From contig JAFTTN010000066.1 in NCBI GenBank assembly GCA_017466805.1, positions 1 to 38,721 of the forward strand: a stretch of DNA of 38,721 bases, read 5' to 3'. Below are positions 1 through 7,246 of this stretch, piece by piece. Each line of letters starts with the position of its first letter. Within the stretch, counting starts at the first letter, position 1. This stretch comes from Clostridia bacterium (lineage in GTDB: Bacteria > Bacillota > Clostridia > Oscillospirales > CAG-382). Below the pieces are notes generated by a model. It worked only from the letters and a program-made list of their open reading frames with translations, ran no database searches and had not been told where the DNA came from. The position numbers and the translations under genes are program-made.

Positions 1-60
1 AACGGAGGTACACTGTCTTTTTATAAGGAATAGAGATTTTTTATTGTATTTTCAAGGGCT

Positions 61-116
61 TGCACGAAATGCTTCGACTGCCGTAGAATACTACGCCGAC
101 GCTCGCATTTCGCGCA
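61..116. repeat. Imperfect 26-bp-arm palindrome, possible MITE relic
   Basis: Two arms of about 26 bases (61-86 and 91-116) are related as inverted repeats around a 4-base loop (AATA). I count 17 of 26 matching positions; the inner CGTAG/CTACG and the outer CGAAATGC/GCATTTCG blocks pair perfectly. No coding frame explains it. It could be a degenerate miniature inverted-repeat element or an RNA hairpin of an upstream transcript. The nature of the element is inference. Confidence 0.4.
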
Positions 117-144
117 AACTACCCTCATTTCTCTCACTCTGCTT

Positions 145-197
145 CAGTCTGTAGACTTTGTCTACAGACTGAAAGGACTTCCAACAGGAAGTCCTTT
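145..197. terminator. Tandem hairpins between murA and the upstream region
   Basis: There are two adjacent perfect hairpins. The first has a 12-bp stem at 145-156/160-171 with loop TTT. The second has an 11-bp stem at 172-182/187-197 with loop AACA. On the plus strand the second runs into TTTTGCTTTT, a good intrinsic terminator for a gene ending before the window. On the minus strand the pair lies just past the murA stop and probably also ends murA transcripts, though its U-run in that direction is short. Confidence 0.6.
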
Positions 198-214
198 TGC
201 TTTTACGTTATCGT

Positions 215-1477
215 TTATATATTGTCTCTTATGCGCTTAATGTCCGCGCCGACCGAGCGAAGCTTGCCAACCATATCCTCGTAACCGCGCTCAATATGGT
301 ATATGTCATCGATAACCGTCGTGCCCGCCGCAGAAAGCGCCGCAATAACCATCGCCGCACCTGCACGCAGGTCAACCGCGCGTACGTTCGCGGGGCGGAA
401 CGATTGAATACCGTCGATATGGGCATCTCTGCCCTGCACGGTTATCTTCGCACCCATACGAATAAGCTCGTCGGTGTATTTAAAGCGGAAATCCATAACG
501 CTTTCGGTAAGAACGCTGTGACCCTCGGCAAGACACAAAAGCACGCAGAACTGCGGGTTCATATCGGTCGGGAAGCCGGGGTAAAAGTCGGTCTTAACAC
601 GCGCCTTTTTAAGAGTGCCGTCGCAGGTAACGCGAACGTAATCGTCGCCCTCCACGACCGTCACGCCCATTTCAACAAGCTTTCTCGTCGTCGCCTCGAG
701 GTGACGGGGGATAACGTTGTTAATGGTAAGGTCGCCCTTGGTTGCGGCTGCGGCAATCATATATGTGCCTGCCTCTATCATATCGGGAATTATCGCATAG
801 GTACCGCCGTGCAGCTCGTCGACACCGCGGATTTTAATAACCTCGGTGCCCGCGCCCGAAATGTTCGCACCGCAGGAGTTCAAAAAGTTCGCAAGGTCAA
901 CTATATGCGGCTCGCGCGCGGCGTTGTCGATAACCGTCATACCCTCTGCCGTTGCCGCGGCAATCATAATATTCGCCGTAGCACCTACCGATGCAACGTC
1001 CATATATATCGATGCGCCTTGCAAACGGCTTTCGGCATAACAGCTTATTCCCGACGTGCAGTTGACGTTCGCGCCGAGCGCCTCAAATCCCTTTATATGC
1101 TGGTCGATAGGACGCGCGCCGAGGTTGCAGCCGCCGGGAAGCGCGGTAAACGACCTGCCGAATCTGCCAAGCTCTGCACCCAGCACGTAATAAGAGCCGC
1201 GCATATTGCGGGCAAGGTCAAGCGGAACGCTGTTGCTGTGTACCGGACGGGTGTCGATGCTGTAAGTATTTTTTCCGAGCTCTTTAATTTCGGCACCCAT
1301 ACGGCGCAAAATTTCAAGCGCGGTTTTTATATCGCTCACGTCGGGAAGATTTTCCAAAACGCAAACGTCGTTTACCAAAATCGTCGCAAAAATAATCGGG
1401 AGCGCGGCATTCTTCATACCGCCGATAGTAATGCTGCCTAAAAGAGGTCTGCCTCCCGAAACGCAAAGCTTATCCAT
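215..1477 (-). CDS. murA: UDP-N-acetylglucosamine 1-carboxyvinyltransferase
   Basis: This enzyme transfers enolpyruvate from PEP to UDP-GlcNAc, the first committed cytoplasmic step of peptidoglycan synthesis. The 420 residues are full family length. Visible signatures are the N-terminal GGMKNAALP motif (K22, N23), MRGSYYVLG near residue 92, and the catalytic loop GGCNLGARP, in which C117 corresponds to the PEP-binding, fosfomycin-targeted cysteine. The ATG start is supported by an AAAGGTG Shine-Dalgarno about 9 bases upstream and by a sigma-A promoter at 1522-1550. The gene appears monocistronic, ending before tandem hairpins. Clostridia often carry two MurA paralogues, and I cannot say which one this is. 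Confidence 0.96.
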   Translation of the reverse strand: MDKLCVSGGRPLLGSITIGGMKNAALPIIFATILVNDVCVLENLPDVSDIKTALEILRRMGAEIKELGKNTYSIDTRPVHSNSVPLDLARNMRGSYYVLGAELGRFGRSFTALPGGCNLGARPIDQHIKGFEALGANVNCTSGISCYAESRLQGASIYMDVASVGATANIMIAAATAEGMTVIDNAAREPHIVDLANFLNSCGANISGAGTEVIKIRGVDELHGGTYAIIPDMIEAGTYMIAAAATKGDLTINNVIPRHLEATTRKLVEMGVTVVEGDDYVRVTCDGTLKKARVKTDFYPGFPTDMNPQFCVLLCLAEGHSVLTESVMDFRFKYTDELIRMGAKITVQGRDAHIDGIQSFRPANVRAVDLRAGAAMVIAALSAAGTTVIDDIYHIERGYEDMVGKLRSVGADIKRIRDNI

Positions 1478-1521
1478 ATATCAAAACACCTTTCGGTTGA
1501 TTTACAAAGTCATACACAGTT

Positions 1522-1550
1522 ATGATAACATCCGCGAATATAAAAGTCAA
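1522..1550 (-). promoter_or_regulatory. Sigma-A promoter of murA
   Basis: Read on the minus strand: -35 TTGACT (1545-1550), a 17-base spacer, and -10 TATCAT (1522-1527). It sits about 45 bases before the murA start codon and diverges from the rnj promoter. Confidence 0.7.
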
Positions 1551-1690
1551 GTGTTTTACAATAGCTAAATTCGATAACTTCAACGCATCTAAACGCATTT
1601 TGACACATCGGCGGCAGAAATCCGGCTCCAAAATACAGGTTCGGATTGTAATGCTTTGGCTACATTACATTTTATGCAATATTTCTCTTC

Positions 1691-1719
1691 TTGACAAATA
1701 TTTCCAAGTAATATATTAT
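1691..1719 (+). promoter_or_regulatory. Sigma-A promoter of rnj
   Basis: A perfect -35 TTGACA (1691-1696), 17-base spacer and -10 TATTAT (1714-1719) lie about 50 bases before the rnj ATG. No repressor-type palindrome was seen. The remaining 1551-1690 stretch contains nothing I can assign. Confidence 0.8.
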
Positions 1720-1770
1720 ATACTATATATGTAATTCGTTTTCGTCCGCAATTATTTGAAAGGAAAATAT

Positions 1771-3447
1771 ATGTCTAAAGCAAAAAATCCAAAAGTAAAA
1801 ATAATATTTCTCGGCGGTGTCGACGGTATCGGTATGAACTGTACCGCGTTCGAATACGGCAACGATATAATAATCGTCGATTGCGGCGTCGCTTTCCCCG
1901 AGGACGATATGCTGGGTATCGACCTTGTCATACCCGATTTAAGCTATCTCGAAAACAACGCCGAAAAGGTGCGCGGCTTGCTTATAACTCACGGCCACGA
2001 GGACCATATCGGCGCAGTGCCCTATTTTCTTCAGAAATTCCCGAATACCCCCGTCTATGCCGCAAGGCTGACTCTCGGTATTTTAGAGGGCAAGCTTTCC
2101 GAGCACGGTATACGTAACGCCAAGCTTTGCGAGGTGCACGCAGGCGATACGGTAACGCTCGGCGTTTTCCAAACCGAATTTATAAAGGTAAACCATTCTA
2201 TGCCCGACGCCTGCGCAATGTGCATCACCACCCCCTGCGGAAGAATACTCCACACGGGCGACTTCAAGGTAGACTATACCCCCGTCGGCGAAAAAATGAT
2301 CGACCTTCCCCGTATAGCCGAGCTCGGCAGAAAGGGTATAAAGCTGTTGCTTTGCGACAGCACCAATGCGGAACGCCCCGGGTATACCCCCAGCGAAAGC
2401 AGTCTTGCCGAAAGCTTCGATAGGATATTCAATAACGAATCCCGCCGCGTAGTTATCGCAACCTTCTCCTCGAACGTTCACCGCGTTCAACAGATAATCA
2501 ACGCATCGGAAAAATACGGCAGAAAGGTTGCAATAAGCGGCAGAAGTATGCAAAACTTCGTTTCCGCCGCGGTCAAGCTCGGATACCTCCGTCTGCCCGA
2601 GGATATAATTATCGACCTCAACGACGTACGCAAGCTCCCGCCCGAGCGCGTTACGCTCGTAACCACCGGCAGTCAGGGCGAACCGATGAGCGCGCTTTAC
2701 CGTATGGCGTTCGGCGAGCATAGCCAAATAAGCCTTGGCTATAACGACCTCGTCGTGCTTTCCTCGTCGGCAATCCCCGGTAACGAAAAGCTTATCACAA
2801 AAATCATAAACGAGCTCTATAAGCGCGGCACCGACGTTATCACCTATAGCAATTACGACGTTCACGTTTCGGGCCACGCCTGCCGCGAGGAGTTAAAGCT
2901 TATCCACGCACTCACCTCCCCCGAATACTTCATTCCCGTCCACGGCGAATATAAGCACCTCGTTGCCCACGCCGACCTTGCAAACGAAATGGGGGTTCAC
3001 GAAAGCCATATCTTCCTGCCCGAAATCGGAAGAACCTTCGAAATGAGCAAGCGCAGCATCAAGCCCGCGGGTATGGTCGAAGCAGGTCCCGTAATGGTCG
3101 ACGGCAGCGGCTTGGCAGGTGTAAACGGCGTAGTCCTGCGCGATAGAAAACGCCTTTCGGAAGACGGCGTAATTATCGTTTCGGCAGGCGTCGATCTCGA
3201 TTGTATGTGCATTTCCATCGACCCCGAGGTTATCACTCGCGGCTTCGTTTACGAAAAGGAAAACGAGGACCTTTTGGGCAGAATAACCGAATGTGCGCGC
3301 CAATCGTTAATAAGAAGCTTTGCAAAGGGTGTCGACGATATCGAAATACTTCGCTCCCGCCTGCGTGATGACGTTGCCGAATACGCGCGCAAGCGTACCA
3401 AGCACCGCCCGATGATAATTACCGTCCTGTTCGATATTCAGCTTTAA
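1771..3447 (+). CDS. rnj: Ribonuclease J (metallo-beta-lactamase / beta-CASP RNase)
   Basis: RNase J is a zinc-dependent 5'-3' exonuclease and endonuclease that processes and degrades mRNA and rRNA in Gram-positives. The 558 residues match the family. The metallo-beta-lactamase motif HGHEDH (H74, H76, D78, H79), a GDFKVDYTP motif, the family-typical STNAERPGYTPSE block and the C-terminal VHGEYKHL zinc-ligand motif are all visible. An in-frame TTG at 1756 exists, but the ATG at 1771 has GAAAGGA ideally spaced before it and begins right at the conserved N-terminus. The M48-like protease gene starts 14 bases downstream and is probably cotranscribed. J1 and J2 cannot be told apart here. Confidence 0.95.
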   Translation: MSKAKNPKVKIIFLGGVDGIGMNCTAFEYGNDIIIVDCGVAFPEDDMLGIDLVIPDLSYLENNAEKVRGLLITHGHEDHIGAVPYFLQKFPNTPVYAARLTLGILEGKLSEHGIRNAKLCEVHAGDTVTLGVFQTEFIKVNHSMPDACAMCITTPCGRILHTGDFKVDYTPVGEKMIDLPRIAELGRKGIKLLLCDSTNAERPGYTPSESSLAESFDRIFNNESRRVVIATFSSNVHRVQQIINASEKYGRKVAISGRSMQNFVSAAVKLGYLRLPEDIIIDLNDVRKLPPERVTLVTTGSQGEPMSALYRMAFGEHSQISLGYNDLVVLSSSAIPGNEKLITKIINELYKRGTDVITYSNYDVHVSGHACREELKLIHALTSPEYFIPVHGEYKHLVAHADLANEMGVHESHIFLPEIGRTFEMSKRSIKPAGMVEAGPVMVDGSGLAGVNGVVLRDRKRLSEDGVIIVSAGVDLDCMCISIDPEVITRGFVYEKENEDLLGRITECARQSLIRSFAKGVDDIEILRSRLRDDVAEYARKRTKHRPMIITVLFDIQL

Positions 3448-3461
3448 ACAAGGAGAAAACA

Positions 3462-5507
3462 ATGTCGGCAAAGGAAGTCAAAAAAACCACTAAAACCGAT
3501 ATAATTTCATATCTGCTCTCGGGTATCACAGTCGTCTCCGCGGTAATCGCCGCCGCGTACGCCCGATTAAGCATTACCGAATCGGCGGAAATAGTATACG
3601 GTATATCCTTTTTGGTGTCGCTTGCAATATTGCTTTTGATTCCGCTTGTAAATAAGCTTTTGATCAAAAAGCTCAATAACGGCGATATCAACGTCAGAAG
3701 CCATCAGCAAGAGCTGATGGACCGCCGCGGCGAAGCCGAAAAAAGCCTTGCCGAAGCGGCAAAACGAACCGTTTTTCTCCGCCGTGTCTTCAACGCGTAT
3801 AACGCATTTTTAATCCTTCTTGCCGCATATACGCTGTTTTCCTGCATAACCGTAACCATATCAAGCTACACCTATATTCCCTTCGGCGTGCTGATCGTAT
3901 ACGCTCTTGCTCCGCTTTATAAAATGACTCTGCGTATAAACGATTTTGCCGATTTTTCCGAGTATTGCAGCCCTATTGAGTATAAAAAGCTCCATTCGCT
4001 CGCATATAAAGCGGCAAGCGAGCTCGGTATAAAAGGCGAAATAAGAATATTTTTCACGCTCGATTGTAACGTCGGCATTGCACAAATCGGAAAGATATAT
4101 TCACTTCAAATCGGCTCGATCCTGCTCGACGTTATCCAAGAATCCGAGCTATACCAAATGCTCCTGCACGAATTTGCCCATATGTCGAAGCAGGCGAACC
4201 TGTCGTACAAGGAAAACCGCCTGTTCGATAAGCTTTCGCAATCGCTTGCCCCAAAAAGCTTTACCGAACGCGTTTTCGGTTATTTGGCAATTCTGTATTG
4301 CCGCGAGCATTCGCTTTACCGCGCCACCGCTTCGCAAACCGTCGAGCGTATCGCCGATTCCGCCGTGCTAAGATACGGCAATCCCCAAATCGCAATGAAC
4401 GGCTTGGCAAAAATAGATTTCTACGTCCGCTTTACCGATGAAATCCATAACTATATGGACGGCCCCTTCTATCAGCCCGAGGAAATGTATAAAAACCTTG
4501 CCGATATCTATGCCGATAAATTCCGCCAAGCGCTCCCCGAGCGTGTCGGTTTTTGGAAATCGCTCGTGTTTTCCGAAATCCAGCCCCGCATTTCCTCCCA
4601 CCCGATATTGCGTCTGCGTATGGAGGCACTCGGTGTTTCGGATTTCGACGTAACCCTGCCCGACAGAAACGAAAAAAGCGAATTCCGCGCAGAATGCAAT
4701 AAATCCCGCGAGGAAACCAACCGCAGAGCGTACGAGCAAAACCGCGAAGCCTTTCCCGAGGAGCGCAAAAGCGCGTATCTCGAGCCGAAGGCAACAATCG
4801 ACGAATGGTATGCAAACGGCAAACCGCTCAACAGCGAAAACTCGCGCGAGATACTCAACGCTTTAAGAACGCTTATGCTCCCCGAGGAGCTTAAAAACGC
4901 CTGCGACCGTGTTATCGATTCCGCCGAAAACGAATCCGAAACGGCACACGCGCTCTTCTGCAAGGGCACTATGCTGCTTACCGAATACGATAAATCGGGT
5001 ATCGCCCTTATCTACCGTGCAATCGAGCTGAACTCCAACTACGCGCGCGACGGTATGAACGCAATCGGCGTTTTCTGCTGCCGCAACGGCCACCAAGCAG
5101 AGCTCGAGGAATACCGCGAGCGTGCGGTTGCCGAAGCACAGCGCTACGAGGACGAAAATTCCAAGCTCGGCTCGCTTCTCCCCACCGATAATCTTTCGAA
5201 CGAAAGCGGTATGCCCGATGGTATGCTCGATGGCATACTCGAATATATCCGCAGCATCGAAGAGAACAGTATAAACAAAATCTATCTCGTAAGAAAAACC
5301 GTAACCGAAAGCTTTTTCGCAAGCGTATTCGTGGTAGACTTCAAGCCCGATGCCGATAACGAGCTTGTTAATCGCGTTATGGGAAAAATTTTCAACCACC
5401 TCGACGTTCACCCGTCGCAATGGCAGTTTGCACTCTTTTTCTATGACCAAAGCACCGAAAAGGCTGTTGCAAAGGTCAAAAACTGCTGTGTATATTCGGC
5501 AGAATAG
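3462..5507 (+). CDS. Membrane-bound M48-like metalloprotease with C-terminal repeat region
   Basis: This 681-residue protein has two N-terminal hydrophobic segments (about residues 13-36 and 44-66) and two more at about 110-155. It carries a zinc-protease motif HEFAH (H236, E237, H240) and, about 55 residues later, an ERIADSAV motif (E295) fitting the third zinc ligand of M48 peptidases. M48 enzymes cut misfolded or signalling membrane proteins. From about residue 400 the chain is soluble, charged and helical, with TPR-like stretches around 440-560. The ATG has AAGGAG six bases ahead and follows rnj by 14 bases, suggesting an operon. The substrate is unknown and the rnj link may be purely transcriptional. 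Confidence 0.75.
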   Translation: MSAKEVKKTTKTDIISYLLSGITVVSAVIAAAYARLSITESAEIVYGISFLVSLAILLLIPLVNKLLIKKLNNGDINVRSHQQELMDRRGEAEKSLAEAAKRTVFLRRVFNAYNAFLILLAAYTLFSCITVTISSYTYIPFGVLIVYALAPLYKMTLRINDFADFSEYCSPIEYKKLHSLAYKAASELGIKGEIRIFFTLDCNVGIAQIGKIYSLQIGSILLDVIQESELYQMLLHEFAHMSKQANLSYKENRLFDKLSQSLAPKSFTERVFGYLAILYCREHSLYRATASQTVERIADSAVLRYGNPQIAMNGLAKIDFYVRFTDEIHNYMDGPFYQPEEMYKNLADIYADKFRQALPERVGFWKSLVFSEIQPRISSHPILRLRMEALGVSDFDVTLPDRNEKSEFRAECNKSREETNRRAYEQNREAFPEERKSAYLEPKATIDEWYANGKPLNSENSREILNALRTLMLPEELKNACDRVIDSAENESETAHALFCKGTMLLTEYDKSGIALIYRAIELNSNYARDGMNAIGVFCCRNGHQAELEEYRERAVAEAQRYEDENSKLGSLLPTDNLSNESGMPDGMLDGILEYIRSIEENSINKIYLVRKTVTESFFASVFVVDFKPDADNELVNRVMGKIFNHLDVHPSQWQFALFFYDQSTEKAVAKVKNCCVYSAE

Positions 5508-5558
5508 CATACTTAAAAAAGGCGCATCTTCTCTGCAATCTTAGCGGAGAAAACACGA

Positions 5559-5592
5559 ACACCACCAAGGAATTTTCTTTGGTGGTGTTTTT
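5559..5592 (+). terminator. Intrinsic terminator of the rnj operon
   Basis: The stem AACACCACC... pairs with ...GGTGGTGTT around a short AT-rich loop and runs into TTTTT on the plus strand. It lies about 50 bases past the stop of the M48-like gene. Confidence 0.8.
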
Positions 5593-5613
5593 TCTGCCGG
5601 CAATAGCTTACCC

Positions 5614-5739
5614 AAGCCTCCCTTGTGTAAAGGGAGGTGGCTTGCGGAGCAAGACGGAGGGATTGTAAAAGCAAGATTATATCACAAAACAATCCCTCAG
5701 TCACCTGCGGTGACAGCTCCCTCTACACAAGGGAGCCTT
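5614..5739. repeat. MITE-like inverted-repeat element (about 126 bp)
   Basis: Long terminal inverted repeats of about 50 bases face each other. The left arm begins AAGCCTCCCTTGTGTA and the right arm, read in reverse, begins AAGGCTCCCTTGTGTA; both run inward to GAGGGATTGT. Each arm also folds on itself (CTCCCTTGTGTAAAGGGAG; CACCTGCGGTG). There is no transposase inside. The layout matches non-autonomous palindromic repeats that I recall as abundant in gut Clostridia; that identification is from memory. It sits between the rnj operon terminator and the XRE regulator. Confidence 0.75.
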
Positions 5740-5920
5740 ATATGCACCATTCCTTTGCGTATAGTGGGTTCGGGCTTCTGCCCGATCGTGCGTGGACTGC
5801 CGCGCGCTATGCTTGCCCCAGACGCGAGCGTCTGGAAAGCGGAAAATATGTGCTGTCAATGGATATGTGTGTCACTCAACCAACTTAACCATAGGTTGAT
5901 TTTATTCTAATATAGCGTTG
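5740..5920. other. Non-coding stretch with small hairpins
   Basis: No convincing gene is present. Two perfect small hairpins are visible: TCGGGC-TTCT-GCCCGA at 5770-5785 and CCAGAC-GCGAGC-GTCTGG at 5818-5835. Open frames crossing this stretch start inside the repeat element, lack ribosome binding sites and show no recognisable protein. The stretch may be an extension of the repeat or the remains of an insertion. Confidence 0.5.
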
Positions 5921-5949
5921 TTGAATTATCTTTGTTTGTGTGTTATGCT
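5921..5949 (+). promoter_or_regulatory. Promoter of the XRE-family regulator gene
   Basis: -35 TTGAAT (5921-5926), 17-base spacer, -10 TATGCT (5944-5949), about 42 bases before the start codon. Confidence 0.6.
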
Positions 5950-5991
5950 TATACCAGTGAAGCGCATCACAATAAAAATTGGAGGTTTCTT

Positions 5992-7035
5992 ATGACCAAT
6001 ATCAATATAGGCAACAAGATACGAGAACTCAGAAAAAAGAAAGGGATTACGCAAGAAGGTCTTGCTTCTGTTCTGTCGGTTTCTCCCCAAGCGGTAAGCA
6101 AATGGGAGAGTGGTCTGACGTATCCCGATATGGAAATGATACCGGTTATCGCAGGATACTTTGAGGTTTCTATGGATATTCTCTTTGATTACGATGTTCG
6201 AGAAATGAAGGCAAAGATTCAAAAGATTATTGATGATGCTTGGAATTATTTCTTTGATGATACCCAAAAGTATATTGAAATCATGAAGGGTGCTTTGCGA
6301 GAATATCCGGGAAACGAAGAATTGCTCACAGCGCTTTTGGACGCATACGAATACAATTTGCGCGACAAGGGAGATACTTCACGCTTGGATGAAATGATTG
6401 AACTCTCTCAAAAAATCATTACAGAGAGCAACGATTTTATTAGAGTCTGCAACGTAAAAGATATTCAAGCAGCAGCGTATCTCAAAAAAGGCGAATATCA
6501 AAAAGCAAAATCTGTATTGGAATCCCTTCCTCGTGAATATGATCTTCGTGATTGGGCATTTGCTTTTCGGTTGTCCGGAAGAGATAAACTCAATGGAGCG
6601 ACTATATCGAGATGCCATCATCTGCAAGGCTTATACCAAGCTTGTATGGAGGAAGGCAACGCATGGTTCTTTATGGATCAGCATCCCGACGTTAAGTTCC
6701 GTGATTACATACCCGATGATTATATTCCCGAGGCTTTGAAATGCTATGAAAAAGGACTCCGCGTCCTCACAACATTTCTTTTGACAGATTACTACGACGA
6801 TCCCGCAAAACAATATCTTTGGGAAGGTATGCAGACATTCCATTGGAGTTTCCTTCAGTGCATTGCCGCTTGTTATAAAAAGCTTGGTAATGTTGAGGAG
6901 TGCGAAAAATACGTTGCTGATGCCTATAGACTTGTTTCCGTTGTATGGAAGGATTTTGAAGAAAACAAAGACGAGTATATGAAATATTTCAATCAGTATC
7001 TCGAAAAATACGATCTTGCAGAGTATATCAAGTAA
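5992..7035 (+). CDS. XRE/Cro-type HTH transcriptional regulator with helical C-terminal domain
   Basis: The 347 residues open with a classic XRE helix-turn-helix: IRELRKKKGITQEGLA, then VSPQAVSKWE, then PDMEMIPVIAGYFEVSMDILF, at about residues 8-58. The remaining 280 residues are helical, Tyr/Trp-rich and resemble TPR-type ligand or peptide-sensing domains of this regulator class, but no effector can be named. The ATG at 5992 has GGAGG seven bases upstream; an earlier in-frame start at 5932 has none and would cut into the promoter. The gene is monocistronic with its own promoter and terminator. By eye its codons are AT-richer than its neighbours, and it lies next to a repeat element, both consistent with horizontal acquisition. 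No obvious target gene adjoins it. Confidence 0.85.
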   Translation: MTNINIGNKIRELRKKKGITQEGLASVLSVSPQAVSKWESGLTYPDMEMIPVIAGYFEVSMDILFDYDVREMKAKIQKIIDDAWNYFFDDTQKYIEIMKGALREYPGNEELLTALLDAYEYNLRDKGDTSRLDEMIELSQKIITESNDFIRVCNVKDIQAAAYLKKGEYQKAKSVLESLPREYDLRDWAFAFRLSGRDKLNGATISRCHHLQGLYQACMEEGNAWFFMDQHPDVKFRDYIPDDYIPEALKCYEKGLRVLTTFLLTDYYDDPAKQYLWEGMQTFHWSFLQCIAACYKKLGNVEECEKYVADAYRLVSVVWKDFEENKDEYMKYFNQYLEKYDLAEYIK

Positions 7036-7040
7036 TCCTC

Positions 7041-7066
7041 GCCCCGCCTCGCGCGGGGCTTTTCTT
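7041..7066 (+). terminator. Intrinsic terminator of the XRE regulator gene
   Basis: GCCCCGC (7041-7047) pairs with GCGGGGC (7053-7059) and is followed by TTTTCTTT. It starts five bases past the stop codon. Confidence 0.85.
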
Positions 7067-7084
7067 TGCTTTCAGCATATCAAA

Positions 7085-7110
7085 AAGCCACCACGATTTT
7101 CTTGGTGGCT
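7085..7110. terminator. Second hairpin, probable convergent terminator
   Basis: AGCCACCA and TGGTGGCT arms flank an AT-rich centre. Read on the minus strand the hairpin is followed by TTTTTG, so it may back up the terminator of the dockerin gene. On plus it is a weaker second stop. Confidence 0.5.
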
Positions 7111-7174
7111 AAATTCAATTTTACCGCTAATTTTGCACGCCTTCGCGCCTTTTTCTTTTTTCTGTGGCAAATCA

Positions 7175-7211
7175 AAGCAAAAGAGGAAGCCCTTTGCAAA
7201 AAGGCTTCCTC
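7175..7211 (-). terminator. Intrinsic terminator of the dockerin gene
   Basis: On the minus strand GAGGAAGCC (7203-7211) pairs with GGCTTCCTC (7183-7191) and is followed by TTTTGCTTT. It lies about 36 bases after the stop codon. Confidence 0.8.
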
Positions 7212-7246
7212 TCGTAATTATACTTATTCTGTCGCGGGTATAAAGG

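Noticed and set aside
197..1441. A 414-codon open frame antisense to murA
   Set aside because: It mirrors murA codon by codon, has no ribosome binding site and reads as a Lys/Arg/Asn-rich non-protein; it is a shadow of a strongly conserved gene.
5623..5910. Open frames running through the inverted-repeat element
   Set aside because: They are translations of palindromic repeat DNA without ribosome binding sites or protein-like features.
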